A stretch of 41,050 bases of DNA from an uncultured bacterium (GCA_937889645.1 CALBZE010000147.1:1-41050); one strand, 5' to 3'. Numbered from the stretch's first letter, positions 6,734 through 14,111 are shown. The notes: generated from the sequence alone by a model not told the origin. Translations and numbers: made by a program.

Positions 6734-6762
6734 TTGCCTTTCGTCAGATTTTCGGACATTCA
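6734..6762 (+). promoter_or_regulatory. Rightward promoter with operator (PR/OR-like)
   Basis: TTGCCT (6734-6739), a 17-bp spacer containing the operator GTCAGATTTTCGGAC (6743-6757), then CATTCA (6757-6762). Spacer length, -10 box and operator position all copy the leftward promoter at 1796-1824. The predicted start of transcription (about 6768-6770) falls on the cro ATG at 6770, which would make the cro message leaderless. Confidence 0.78.
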
Positions 6763-6769
6763 TCGGGGC

Positions 6770-7042
6770 ATGAATGCGTCCGACGTCATTGATGCTTTCG
6801 GGGGGCCAGCCGCCGTGTCTCGACGGTTCGGCGCGCCCAGGACCGCGGTCTACAACTGGCGGCGCGACGGCATCCCGGCGAAGTACTGGATCGAGTTCCA
6901 GGCTGCGGCCAAGGCGGACGGGAAGCAGATCCCGCTCGATGCAATTCGCTGGCGGCCACCCGAGCCTCCGCACAAACGGCGCGCGAAGACGGCCGAGGAC
7001 TTCATCGCCCCCTCCATGCCGCAGCAGGCGGGGGCGGACTGA
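6770..7042 (+). CDS. Cro-like helix-turn-helix regulator, 90 aa
   Basis: The first 45 residues form a classic small Cro-type HTH: NASDVIDAFGGPAAVSRRFG, then APRTAVYNWRRDGIP, where AVYNW is the recognition-helix end. The rest is a basic tail. It is the first rightward gene after the repressor and would shut off repressor synthesis and dampen early transcription. ATG 6770 is chosen because it starts the HTH fold and coincides with the predicted transcription start; a longer in-frame ATG at 6734 would lie inside the promoter. Confidence 0.85.
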   Translation: MNASDVIDAFGGPAAVSRRFGAPRTAVYNWRRDGIPAKYWIEFQAAAKADGKQIPLDAIRWRPPEPPHKRRAKTAEDFIAPSMPQQAGAD

Positions 7043-7084
7043 GCGATGCGCACTGCGCCATCTGTCGAGGAGCCGCGCGCGCCA

Positions 7085-7399
7085 TCATGCGTCGCCGCGT
7101 GCCTGTGCTTGGAGCATCTGGGCGGCGACCCAAGCGGCGTACTTGTTCCGGCCGTGGGCATCGAGATTCAGGCCCCGCGCCCGACAGAACGCGGGGAAGT
7201 CGTGCACATCCAGGTGCACTCGGATGGTGGCGACGCCCGTGCGTTGGATCTGCTGCTCCGCTTTCTGCGCGCGGTAGAGCCACTTCTCGTGGGTCGCGGG
7301 GAGCTTCTCGGCGTCGGCCATGATGGCGCGCACGGCGGCGTAGCTCTCGGGGCGATACCAGACGAGGCCGACCGCCTGCGGGCGCATAGTTCCGCGCAT
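7085..7399 (-). CDS. Conserved hypothetical protein, 104 aa, convergent with cro
   Basis: Starts at ATG 7397-7399 with GGAGG seven bases upstream. The sequence (YAAVRAIMADAEKLPATHEK, then VHLDVHDFPAFCRARGLNLD and a closing AAWVAA helix) resembles a widespread family of short hypothetical proteins whose C-terminus reads WC.ARGL..DA.AR. It is soluble with no catalytic motif. It is oriented against the cro gene, so it is probably controlled separately from the early operon. Function unknown. Confidence 0.72.
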   Translation of the reverse strand: MRGTMRPQAVGLVWYRPESYAAVRAIMADAEKLPATHEKWLYRAQKAEQQIQRTGVATIRVHLDVHDFPAFCRARGLNLDAHGRNKYAAWVAAQMLQAQARGDA

Positions 7400-7598
7400 A
7401 CCACATCCTCCATCGGTTCTCGGACAGTCCCGATGGTGGACGGCCCGGAGCGGGGCCGCAACGACTCCGTTCCGGGCCTCTCCCTCGCGCGCGCGGCGGA
7501 CGGGACCGCCATCCCGCCCGCCGCCTGCGGCTCTCTCTCTCCGGCCCTCCATCCGGTCTCCAACCGTCCCGGTCTCCATGGGACGGAGGAGACCACGG

Positions 7599-7997
7599 AT
7601 GCGTGCCAAGGACGCGGCACACTGTGCCGCGAGCGTGGCAATGTGTGCCACGGCTGAGCTGACCATCGCCGAGCTGCGCGGCATCGTCGCCCGCGCCGTC
7701 GAGCCCCACCGGGACCGGGGGCTCAAGCACGCGTGGCACGCCGCCGCGCGCCAGCTCGGCATCACCGCGCGCCGCGTGCGCGCCTACCTCGCCGGCGAGG
7801 TCCGCAGCGTCACCGCCTGGGAGGCGGCGCAGATCCGCGCCCGCGAGGCCGAGATTCTGGCGCAGGAGGAGGCGCGGATGGCCGCGAGGCTCGCCGCCGT
7901 GCGCGCCCGCCTCGCCGCCATCCGGGGGGACGATGATCCGACGATTGGGGGCGGCGCTCGCGCGGGCGCTGAAGGAATTCCATGCGTGGCGCGCTGA
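7599..7997 (+). CDS. HTH-like early regulator, 132 aa
   Basis: GGAGGAG stands nine bases before the ATG at 7599. Residues ~45-70 (WHAAARQLGITARRVRAYLA) form a helix-turn-helix, followed by a long charged, Ala/Arg/Glu-rich helix (IRAREAEILAQEEARMAARL). It is the first gene of the long early operon in the position of lambda cII, so a DNA-binding regulatory role is plausible but not shown. The last residues run through the start of the next gene. Confidence 0.65.
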   Translation: MRAKDAAHCAASVAMCATAELTIAELRGIVARAVEPHRDRGLKHAWHAAARQLGITARRVRAYLAGEVRSVTAWEAAQIRAREAEILAQEEARMAARLAAVRARLAAIRGDDDPTIGGGARAGAEGIPCVAR

Positions 7998-8061
7998 GCG
8001 TCACGCCGAACTCGCCGAGCGGTGGACCCACCGCTGGCGTCGGTTGAGGGGGCGCGCATGA
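7933..8061 (+). CDS. Small basic early protein, 42 aa
   Basis: ATG 7933 is preceded by GGGGGA. The peptide is Arg/Trp-rich and helical (LARALKEFHAWRAERHAELA then ERWTHRWRRLRGR). It overlaps the previous gene's 3' end in another frame and shares ATGA with the next start, the overlap style of the whole operon, which supports it being translated. Possibly a nucleic-acid-binding or toxic early peptide; function unknown. Confidence 0.5.
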   Translation: MIRRLGAALARALKEFHAWRAERHAELAERWTHRWRRLRGRA

Positions 8062-9269
8062 GCGCCGCCATGCACACGGTTTCGCGCGGGCGTGGTCCCG
8101 TCCCGCGCGACGCGGGGGCCGCCGCGGCCGTCACCGCCAGCCAGGAGGCGGCCCCCGCGAGAGACCGCGGCAATCTTCCCCGCCGCGAGGGCGCGGGCCG
8201 GCGTCTGGCCCACAGCGACGCCGCCGGACAACTCCGGCCCGCGCCTACTAGCTGCGCCGCCCGCGAGGCGGCCAACGAGGTCCGCGTTGCGCTTGGCGAC
8301 GCGGGCGCGCGCGCCGTGGCTGGCGCGTGTTCCATCGTTCCTCCCGATAAACTCGCCCCGGCGGTGTCGCAGCCGCCGGGGCATCTTTCTCGGGAGGAGC
8401 GGGCCGAAATCCTCCGGCGCATGTTCGCGGACGGATACACGATCCGATCCGCAGCGCAGGCGCTTGGTTGGTCGCGCGACGTGGTGCGAGCAGTCGCACG
8501 GCGCTTCGGTCTGGCGCCCCTGCCCAGCGCCATCGAGCAGGCGATCCGCTTCAAGAGCGGCGGTTCCGCACAGAGGGCGGCCGCCGCGAAGCAGCGGCGC
8601 GACGAAGCTTTCCGCCGGCTGATCGAAAGCGGGGAGCACACCATCGCCAGCGCCGCCCGCGTGCTCAGGATCGCCGACACCACCGCTCGTGATATCGCCC
8701 TGCGCCTCGACCTGAGGGCGAGCGAAGAGGCCGTCAAGCAAGCGCGGCACGGCGCCAAGATCGCCGAATCGCTCGCTCTGGCAGAGCGCCTGCGCCGCGA
8801 GATCGCGCGGGACCGCATCACCGTCGCCGAGTGGGCGCGCAGGAACGGCTACAGCGTCTCTGGCATGCGGCATCTCGCTGCCCGCCACGGGATCAAGGCC
8901 CCGCCTGGGGTGGTTTCGCGAGCGAAGGCCGAAGCGGCCAAGCACGCGGCCGAGAAAACCAATGCCATGCTCGCGGCCAAACGGCCACCGAAGTCCGTGA
9001 GGCCGAAGCGGCGGACGGCGCAACCGGCGGTGACGAACGCGCGGGCCGCAGCGACGCCAGCACGCCTTGATGCGCGCGCCAAGGTAAGCGCGGCGATCCG
9101 CGCCGCAATCGCCCGCAGCCGGCCGAAACCTCTGCCGACGCAGGCCGAAGCGGATGCCGCCGTTGCGGCCTTCCTCGCGCGCGGCGGCACGGTCACGCGC
9201 TGCCCCGACGCCTACGCGGCCCCGGTGCAGAACGGCGCCGGGCGCGACGCGGAGGGGTGGGTCCGGTGA
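8058..9269 (+). CDS. Multi-HTH DNA-binding protein, 403 aa (early/replication region)
   Basis: After a ~110-residue Ala/Arg/Pro-rich N-terminus, three consecutive helix-turn-helix units appear: LSREERAEILRRMFADGYTI with RSAAQALGWSRDVVRAVARR; then ESGEHTIASAARVLRIADTT; then ARDRITVAEWARRNGYSVSG. Each ends in a recognition-type helix. A basic linker (AAKRPPKSVRPKRR) follows. This layout suits a protein that coats or organises DNA, for example a replication initiator or regulator; with no catalytic motif the role is inferred from architecture and position ahead of the resolvase and helicase. An internal start after 8340 is possible because a strong hairpin lies at 8355-8382. Confidence 0.7.
   Translation: MSAAMHTVSRGRGPVPRDAGAAAAVTASQEAAPARDRGNLPRREGAGRRLAHSDAAGQLRPAPTSCAAREAANEVRVALGDAGARAVAGACSIVPPDKLAPAVSQPPGHLSREERAEILRRMFADGYTIRSAAQALGWSRDVVRAVARRFGLAPLPSAIEQAIRFKSGGSAQRAAAAKQRRDEAFRRLIESGEHTIASAARVLRIADTTARDIALRLDLRASEEAVKQARHGAKIAESLALAERLRREIARDRITVAEWARRNGYSVSGMRHLAARHGIKAPPGVVSRAKAEAAKHAAEKTNAMLAAKRPPKSVRPKRRTAQPAVTNARAAATPARLDARAKVSAAIRAAIARSRPKPLPTQAEADAAVAAFLARGGTVTRCPDAYAAPVQNGAGRDAEGWVR
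8355..8382. other. Strong GC hairpin inside the multi-HTH gene
   Basis: Arms GCCCCGGCGG (8355-8364) and CCGCCGGGGC (8373-8382) are perfect over 10 bp with an 8-base loop, followed by ATCTTT. It looks like a rho-independent terminator but sits inside an open frame, just before the first HTH unit. It may be an attenuator, or mark the true upstream limit of a shorter gene. Confidence 0.5.
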
Positions 9270-9400
9270 TGCAGGTCGTGTGGTGGGGGTGGCGCTCGTG
9301 GCGGTTCGGCGCCGGCCGGTTCAGCGGCAGCCTCGCCCGCGTCTATCGGCGCTGGCTGCGGCTCGGCCCGCTCGAGCTCCGGCAGTGGGAGCGGCTCTGA
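9269..9400 (+). CDS. Small Trp/Arg-rich early protein, 43 aa
   Basis: The ATG overlaps the previous stop (TGATG) and its own stop overlaps the next ATG in the same way, so it fits exactly between its neighbours. The peptide is rich in Trp and Arg (VVWWGWRSWRFG at the start; RRWLRLGPLELRQW at the end). No homology is recognised. The exact stop-start fit is the main evidence. Confidence 0.5.
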   Translation: MQVVWWGWRSWRFGAGRFSGSLARVYRRWLRLGPLELRQWERL

Positions 9401-9978
9401 TGCTCGTGCGCGCCGACCTCTCGCCCGCGGACGAGATCGACACGCTGGTCGATCCGCGCGCAGCCGGCGCGGGTTCTGTGATCCTCGCCCTCGATCCAGG
9501 GGCCGATGGCGCCCTCGCATGGCTCACCACCTCGGGCGAACTGCTCCACGTGGAAGACATGCCCTCGATCGAGGTGAAGGTGGGCAAGACCAAGCGGCGG
9601 CGCGTCTCCGGCGCGCTGCTCGTGGACCTGCTCCGCACGCGCGGCCCGGTCGCGCACGCCTTCGTCGAGCGCGTCGGCGCCATGCCGGGCCAAGGCACGG
9701 CCAGCATGTTCGCATTTGGCTACGCGGCCGGGCTCATCGAAGGCGCACTGGCGGGCTGCGGCATCCCGATGACGTTCGTCGCGCCGCAGACGTGGAAGGC
9801 GAGTCTGCGCCTGCCGCCGGACAAGGGCGCGGCCCGGATGCGCGCCTGCCAGGTCTGGCCGAGGCTCGCCGCAAAGTTCGCGCGCGTGAAGGACGATGGC
9901 CGGGCAGAAGCGGCCCTGATCGGGCTGCACGGCGTGCATACGCTCCGGCAGGCCGGCGTCGCGGTGAGGGCGCGCTGA
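9400..9978 (+). CDS. RuvC-like Holliday-junction resolvase, 192 aa
   Basis: RNase-H-fold resolvase signature: strand ILALDPGADGALAW with D32, FVERVGAMPGQGTASMFAFG with E90 and the Gln/Gly loop characteristic of RuvC, the PQTWK motif, and KDDGRAEAALIG with D165/D166 near the end. These acidic residues would hold the metal ions that cut four-way DNA junctions. Phage versions clear branched replication intermediates before packaging. The ATG at 9400 overlaps the upstream stop, and the ORF ends at the ATG of the next gene. Confidence 0.88.
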   Translation: MLVRADLSPADEIDTLVDPRAAGAGSVILALDPGADGALAWLTTSGELLHVEDMPSIEVKVGKTKRRRVSGALLVDLLRTRGPVAHAFVERVGAMPGQGTASMFAFGYAAGLIEGALAGCGIPMTFVAPQTWKASLRLPPDKGAARMRACQVWPRLAAKFARVKDDGRAEAALIGLHGVHTLRQAGVAVRAR

Positions 9979-10460
9979 TGGGCGACGCGCGGCGCTTCGA
10001 CTGCATGGCCGACCTGATCGCCGCTCGATTCCCGCGGCGGGAACTCGCCATCGCCGACGTGGCAGGCGGGAAGGGCCTTTTGCGCGCGGCGCTGCATCGG
10101 CGCGGCTATCGTGGCGTGACATCATGGGACAAGCGCCACCGCAACGCGCGTGGGCGGCCGGGCTACCGCTACAGCCTGTTCCATCACGACAAGGTTGCCG
10201 AGCGATACGACCTCGTGCTCGGGATGCACCCGGACGGCGGCACGGACCACATCATCCGCTACGCCGCAGCCCGCCGTGTGCCGTTCGTGGTTTGCCCATG
10301 CTGCGTGATCCCGAGCGCCGCGCCCTACAGCGGTCCCCGGGACTACCGGCCGTGGCTCGACCACCTGGAGCGACTAGCGACGGCGGGCGGCCATCGCGTC
10401 ACGCGGTCCATCCTGCCCATGCGCGGATGCAATGTCGTGCTGATCGGGCATCCAGCATGA
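9978..10460 (+). CDS. Putative SAM-dependent methyltransferase, 160 aa
   Basis: The N-terminus has a motif-I-like strand and loop, IADVAGGKGLLRAALHRRGY, and YDLVLGMHPDGGTDHIIRYA looks like the motif-IV region. A later PFVVCPCCVIPSAAPY with paired cysteines recalls a group of tRNA/DNA methylase-like proteins that carry a VPCC-type motif. The substrate is unknown: it could modify phage DNA, RNA or a small molecule. It is translationally coupled to the resolvase upstream (TGATG) and to the next gene (ATGA). Confidence 0.65.
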   Translation: MGDARRFDCMADLIAARFPRRELAIADVAGGKGLLRAALHRRGYRGVTSWDKRHRNARGRPGYRYSLFHHDKVAERYDLVLGMHPDGGTDHIIRYAAARRVPFVVCPCCVIPSAAPYSGPRDYRPWLDHLERLATAGGHRVTRSILPMRGCNVVLIGHPA

Positions 10461-10834
10461 CCTCCTCCCGCCCGCGCCCCGACACCACCACCACCCTCGC
10501 GCTGCTCGACCGATGGCTCGCGCAGGAGCGCGCCGAGGCCGCGCGCTGCCGCTCGCTCAACGCGTCCGGCCACCACTCCGCCGCCGCCGACGCCGCAGAG
10601 CGCGAGGACCGCGCGCGGCTGCTCGCGGCGCTGCGCGATTTCGCGCGCGAGATCGAGCCCGGGGACCGGCCGCACGCCGTCACGGCCCTGCGCGGCTCGG
10701 CGAGAGGCCAGCGCCACCTGGCGCACCAGTGCGCCGACGTGGCGACGCTCCGCGAGCGATACACCGCGCAGGCCGAGCGGCTCGAGCGCGTGGCCGATGC
10801 GCTGGAGATGCTGGCAAGGGAGGTCGGGCGGTGA
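10457..10834 (+). CDS. Helical early protein, 125 aa
   Basis: Starts at ATG 10457 inside the previous stop (ATGA). Almost wholly alpha-helical and charged, with His/Ser in the middle (NASGHHSAAADAAEREDRAR) and a C-terminal coil (ERYTAQAERLERVADALEML). No catalytic motif. Ends in a GTGA overlap with the next gene. Function unknown; it may be a DNA- or protein-binding accessory of replication. Confidence 0.65.
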   Translation: MTSSRPRPDTTTTLALLDRWLAQERAEAARCRSLNASGHHSAAADAAEREDRARLLAALRDFAREIEPGDRPHAVTALRGSARGQRHLAHQCADVATLRERYTAQAERLERVADALEMLAREVGR

Positions 10835-11091
10835 GGGAACACGACCTGAAGTGCTGGCCCGAGTTCTTCGCGGGTGTCGAGGCCGGCCAGAATCCCTTCG
10901 AGGTGCGCCGCGACGACGGGCGCGGCTTCGCGGTCGGAGACACGCTGCTGCTGCGCGAATGGGACCCGGAGACGGGCGAATACACCGGCCGCGCCTGCCG
11001 CCGCCGCATCACCTACGTCCTGCGCGGCCCTCGATGGGGCATCGAGGCTGGGTATGTCGTGATGGGATTGGCCGCGGAGGTCGCCGCCTGA
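10831..11091 (+). CDS. DUF3850-like protein (PUA/ASCH-like fold), 86 aa
   Basis: GTG start at 10831 overlapping the upstream stop. The sequence REHDLKCWPEFFAGVEAG, FEVRRDDGRGFAVGDTLLLR and EYTGRACRRRITYVLRG matches the DUF3850 pattern: H-x-LK-x-WP at the N-terminus, then EVRxDDRxFxVGDxLxL and a strand ending in xYVLxG. Members of this PUA/ASCH-like group are common in phages and are thought to bind RNA or modified nucleotides. The usual length is about 70-90 residues, as here. Confidence 0.85.
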   Translation: MREHDLKCWPEFFAGVEAGQNPFEVRRDDGRGFAVGDTLLLREWDPETGEYTGRACRRRITYVLRGPRWGIEAGYVVMGLAAEVAA

Positions 11092-11282
11092 TGCGCTCGC
11101 CCGCGCTCCCTGCGCCGATGCGCGAGCAGGCCGAGCTACGGCTCGAAGTCGCGCGCCGCATCGAGGCGCTCGGCGAGGCCTGGGCCGCTTGGTGCGCCAC
11201 GGGGCCAGACCCGGCCGAAATCGAGCGCATGCGAATGGAGTGCGGACGGCGGATCAGCGACCGCGTGGAGGACGCGCGGTGA
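11091..11282 (+). CDS. Small helical early protein, 63 aa
   Basis: ATG 11091 overlaps the upstream stop (TGATG). The protein is one or two helices with a Trp pair (RRIEALGEAWAAWCATGPDP) and an Arg-rich end. No recognisable domain; support comes from coupling on both sides, the next gene starting at the GTGA of its stop. Confidence 0.55.
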   Translation: MRSPALPAPMREQAELRLEVARRIEALGEAWAAWCATGPDPAEIERMRMECGRRISDRVEDAR

Positions 11283-11491
11283 CGCTCGAGCAGATCGTGC
11301 CTGTGCCCGCGGTCATCCAGCGCCGCGCCGTGGCGTGCCTACTGGACATCCTCAGCGCGCCCGGTACGCCCGATCTCAACGTCCTGCTCGCGGCATCACT
11401 GATCTGCTCGCGGCCGCCCGGCGGCATCACCTGGGAGCAGGCCCGCTACGCGCTTTGGCTCCATCGCAAGGTCTGCGGAGGCGCGCCGTGA
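11279..11491 (+). CDS. Small early protein, 70 aa
   Basis: GTG start at 11279 within the previous stop. The sequence (VTLEQIVPVPAVIQRRAVAC, SLICSRPPGGITWEQARYAL, WLHRKVC) has alternating hydrophobic helices with three Cys. No family recognised. Coupled to both neighbours by GTGA-type overlaps. Confidence 0.55.
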   Translation: MTLEQIVPVPAVIQRRAVACLLDILSAPGTPDLNVLLAASLICSRPPGGITWEQARYALWLHRKVCGGAP

Positions 11492-11946
11492 CCGTCGCCA
11501 TCCTCCGCCGCCCCGGCGCGCTCGATTGGGGCTTCGTCGCCTCCCTCGCACTCGATCCCGAGAACCTGCCCCGCGTCCTGGCCGGCATGGGCTTCGACCG
11601 GCGCGTCACCACCCTGCGCCGCGGCGACATCCGGTGGTGGCAGCCGCCCTATGCCCCCATCGGCGCCGTCCCGCTCGCCGCCCGCGCGCACCGCCGCGAG
11701 CATTGCGCCGCCATCAACCGCGCGATGGCCGGCCGCCCGGTGCTGATGATGCACCGCTACGAGCCCGAGACCACGATCTACATCGACATCGTGGAGGGCT
11801 GCTGGCGCTCGCTCGACCACGCCCAGCGCGGCCCGGACCTGGTGGCCCTCGGCGCCCTCATGTGGGGCGTCCGGCCCGGCCGCGCCGCACACCGCATCGC
11901 CCGTCTCTGCGGCCTCCCGGAGGCTCCGTATGTCGATGCCGGCTGA
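11488..11946 (+). CDS. Hypothetical early protein, 152 aa
   Basis: GTG start at 11488 overlaps the upstream stop. It is a mixed alpha/beta protein (ILRRPGALDWGFVASLALDP, then RRGDIRWWQPPYAPIG and TTIYIDIVEGCWRSLDHAQR). No catalytic signature. The C-terminal 17 bases overlap the helicase start, so it may regulate helicase translation by coupling. Function unknown. Confidence 0.65.
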   Translation: MTVAILRRPGALDWGFVASLALDPENLPRVLAGMGFDRRVTTLRRGDIRWWQPPYAPIGAVPLAARAHRREHCAAINRAMAGRPVLMMHRYEPETTIYIDIVEGCWRSLDHAQRGPDLVALGALMWGVRPGRAAHRIARLCGLPEAPYVDAG

Positions 11947-13210
11947 CGATCCGCTCTTCGACACCGCATTCAGCGCCGCGCGCCAGCAGGTCCACGTCCT
12001 GAACGGGCACCGCGCCCCTGTTCTGCGCAAGCCCGGCCCCGGTCTGTGGGTCGAGGACCAAGGATGGGTCGAGGGCGACTTGCCGAAGCGGGACTGGATC
12101 GCGCGGGGCTACATGCTCCGCAAGAGCGTCACCCTCATCGGCGGCATGGGCTCGGCCGGCAAGTCGAGCCTCATCATCGCCTACGCCATCTCGCTCGCGA
12201 CCGGCATCCCCTACGGGCGATTCCAGCCGGCCGAGCCCTACAAGGTGCTGATCTACAACGTCGAAGACGATGCCGACGAGCAGCGCCGCCGGTTCTCGGC
12301 CGCACTCCGCCAGTTCAACAGCGGCCCTGCGGCCATCGCCGGCCGCGTGATCCGCTGCGGCCCTGAAGGCGTCGGCACCCTGCTCCACACGGACCCGGAG
12401 ACGGGCGAGTTCGTGCCATCCAAGGCGATGGGCGAACTCAAGGCGCTGATCGCCAAGCACAAGCCCGACGTGGTGGTCCTCGACCCCCTAGTGGAACTCC
12501 ACGACGCGGAGGAGAACGACAACACGGCGCTACGGGCCGTCATCGCCGAGTTTCGGACGCTCGCCCAACAGCACAACTGCGCCGTCGTGCTGGTCCACCA
12601 CACCCGCAAGGGCAGCCTCGCCGGCGACCCGGACAGCCTGCGCGGGGCCTCCTCCATAGTCGGCGCGGCCCGCGTGGTCCTGACCGTCGCGACCATGACC
12701 GAGGAGGAGGCCAAGGAACTCGGCCGCCCGCTCGACCTCCGCCGCAGGTTCTTCCGGGTGGACAGCGCCAAGTCAAACTACGCGCCGGCCACCGAGGCCG
12801 ACTGGCACGAACTGGTCGAATACGAGTTGGACAACGAGGAGACCGTGGCCGCTGCGGTGCCGCTCGACGGCGCCCCGGCCTCGCCGCGGCAGCCCGCGCG
12901 CGACCCCAACGAGGTGCTCGCGCTGCTCATGGCAGAGGTGGCGCGCGGCTCGCCGCAAGGCCCCTACAGCCCCCGCCTGGCGCCGGACAAGCCGCGCTCC
13001 GTGGCCGCCCTCATGGTCCGCCTGGGGATCGAGAAGCCGGCCCACCAGCGGGCCGCGCTCAACCGTCTGTTGAAAGAGGGCTTCACCGTGGCCGAGTTCC
13101 GCGACGCGAACCGGATCAAGAGGGACGGGTTGCGCGCCCCGGACGGGGGGCCGGACGCCCGCTGGATCGGTGCGGACTTCGGTGCAGAGGGCGATTCCGA
13201 TGCACCGTAA
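11930..13210 (+). CDS. RepA/RecA-type replicative helicase (AAA ATPase), 426 aa
   Basis: A RecA-fold ATPase: Walker A GGMGSAGKSS (71-80), strand YKVLIYNVEDD with the acidic pair typical of this group, Walker B VVVLDPLVEL (181-190), and the sensor-like VLVHHTRKG (220-228) followed by RGASSIVGAARVVLTV. This combination marks the RepA (RSF1010-type) hexameric helicase family often used by phages and plasmids. The C-terminal third is a variable DNA- or partner-binding tail. The gene ends in the iteron cluster at 13177-13397, which suggests it acts at that origin. Confidence 0.87.
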   Translation: MSMPADDPLFDTAFSAARQQVHVLNGHRAPVLRKPGPGLWVEDQGWVEGDLPKRDWIARGYMLRKSVTLIGGMGSAGKSSLIIAYAISLATGIPYGRFQPAEPYKVLIYNVEDDADEQRRRFSAALRQFNSGPAAIAGRVIRCGPEGVGTLLHTDPETGEFVPSKAMGELKALIAKHKPDVVVLDPLVELHDAEENDNTALRAVIAEFRTLAQQHNCAVVLVHHTRKGSLAGDPDSLRGASSIVGAARVVLTVATMTEEEAKELGRPLDLRRRFFRVDSAKSNYAPATEADWHELVEYELDNEETVAAAVPLDGAPASPRQPARDPNEVLALLMAEVARGSPQGPYSPRLAPDKPRSVAALMVRLGIEKPAHQRAALNRLLKEGFTVAEFRDANRIKRDGLRAPDGGPDARWIGADFGAEGDSDAP

Positions 13211-13397
13211 CCGCACCGAAGCGCGCACCGAAGAGGCTGGTTTCCGCACCGAAGAGGGGCGCACCGAAGTCTCGCGCGCGCGCGCGCGCCCCCTAACTAC
13301 GTTAGGGGGGAGCAACTTCGGTGCATCGGTGCGCCGCGCACCGAAGCGGCGCACCGAAGATGGGGGCTTCGCTGACGCTACGCCCCCACTTCGGTGC
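13177..13397. other. Candidate replication origin: nine GCACCGAAG iterons
   Basis: The 9-mer GCACCGAAG occurs exactly six times on the plus strand (starting at 13213, 13225, 13246, 13261, 13338 and 13351) and three times inverted as CTTCGGTGC (13177, 13316, 13389). Spacings of 77 and 13 bp break the codon frame, so selection acts on DNA rather than peptide. Between them are a (CG)8 run (13273-13288), which can adopt left-handed DNA, and a perfect inverted repeat with arms CCCCCTAAC (13289-13297) and GTTAGGGGG (13301-13309). Iterons beside a replicative helicase gene are the hallmark of a theta-type origin. Confidence 0.75.
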
Positions 13398-13619
13398 GGG
13401 GCGGAGCAGAACGGGAACGGTGCGCCGCTCTCCAGCGCCCTCGCCCTCCTCCGCGCCGGCGACGCGCGCGAGGCCGCCGCGGCGCTGCGCGAGGCGCCCG
13501 ACGACGCCGACGCCCGCGCCGCGCTGAAGCTGCTCGACGCGGGGCTGCCCGACTACGCCGAGGCCGTGCTGGCGGATGCGGCGCGGCGCAGGAGGGCGGC
13601 GGAGAGGGGCGCCCCATGA
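13200..13619 (+). CDS. Early protein overlapping the iteron cluster, 139 aa
   Basis: ATG 13200 overlaps the helicase stop. The first ~70 codons are the iterons themselves, giving Arg-Thr-Glu runs of doubtful function. The last ~65 residues (SSALALLRAGDAREAAAALR, then AALKLLDAGLPDYAEAVLAD) look like genuine helical protein. A shorter gene starting downstream at a non-ATG codon is therefore possible. The stop overlaps the next ATG, supporting the 3' end. Confidence 0.55.
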   Translation: MHRNRTEARTEEAGFRTEEGRTEVSRARARPLTTLGGSNFGASVRRAPKRRTEDGGFADATPPLRCGAEQNGNGAPLSSALALLRAGDAREAAAALREAPDDADARAALKLLDAGLPDYAEAVLADAARRRRAAERGAP

Positions 13620-13846
13620 CCGCGCCCCCGCCCCGCGCGCCGCTGCGCCTGTGGCCCGCCGCCGATTGCCGCCGCTGCGAGCGCGAGGCGATGGAGCGCG
13701 AGCCCGATCCGCTGCGCGCCGCGATGATGCGCCGCTTCATCGTCTGCCCGACCTGCGGGAACAAGCGATGCCCCAAGGCCAGCGACCACCGCCTTGCCTG
13801 CACCGGCAGCAACGAGCCGGGCCAGCCGGGGAGCGACTACGCGTGA
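13616..13846 (+). CDS. Phage zinc-ribbon-like protein, 76 aa
   Basis: Three Cys pairs/sets: CRRC at residues ~18-21, then CPTCGNKRCPKASDHRLAC. The NKRCPKASDH and SNEPGQPGS segments are a frequent signature of a small phage protein family found near replication or packaging genes; its role is unknown. Zn2+ is presumably bound by the Cys/His set. ATG 13616 overlaps the upstream stop and the gene ends in GTGA at the next start. Confidence 0.8.
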   Translation: MTAPPPRAPLRLWPAADCRRCEREAMEREPDPLRAAMMRRFIVCPTCGNKRCPKASDHRLACTGSNEPGQPGSDYA

Positions 13847-13989
13847 CCGCCCCGCTGCGCCGCGGCAGCCCCGAGTGGCAGCGCCGCGCCGAGGCTTGGG
13901 CCGCCGCGCACGGGATGCCCGCCGCGCTCTGGCTCGGGCCGCAGCTCGACCCGCTGCCGGAGCCGGAAACCGAGAAGGAGGACCGATGA
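13843..13989 (+). CDS. Small early protein, 48 aa
   Basis: GTG start at 13843 inside the previous stop. The sequence is RRGSPEWQRRAEAWAAAHGM followed by an acidic, Pro-rich tail (LPEPETEKED). Unrecognised. Its end overlaps the next ATG (ATGA), as for all genes in this run. Confidence 0.5.
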   Translation: MTAPLRRGSPEWQRRAEAWAAAHGMPAALWLGPQLDPLPEPETEKEDR

Positions 13990-14111
13990 GCACCGCCATC
14001 GCCATCACGCTCGCCGTGTGGCAGGCAGCCGCCGCCCTCTGGCTGTTCGGGACGCTGCTATGGGCAGGAAGCGCACGATCACCGAGCCGCGCGTCCGCCA
14101 TTCCCGCGTGA
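13986..14111 (+). CDS. Small membrane protein, 41 aa
   Basis: ATG 13986, with AGGAGG six bases upstream. One long hydrophobic helix (IAITLAVWQAAAALWLFGTL, continuing LWA) fills residues ~4-27, followed by a short basic tail. A single-pass inner-membrane peptide is predicted. It overlaps the next HTH gene in another frame. Confidence 0.55.
   Translation: MSTAIAITLAVWQAAAALWLFGTLLWAGSARSPSRASAIPA

Noticed and set aside
13200..13400. GCACCGAAG repeats as a CRISPR array
   Set aside because: Repeats are 9 bp, in both orientations and irregularly spaced (12-77 bp), with no spacer structure; iterons fit better.
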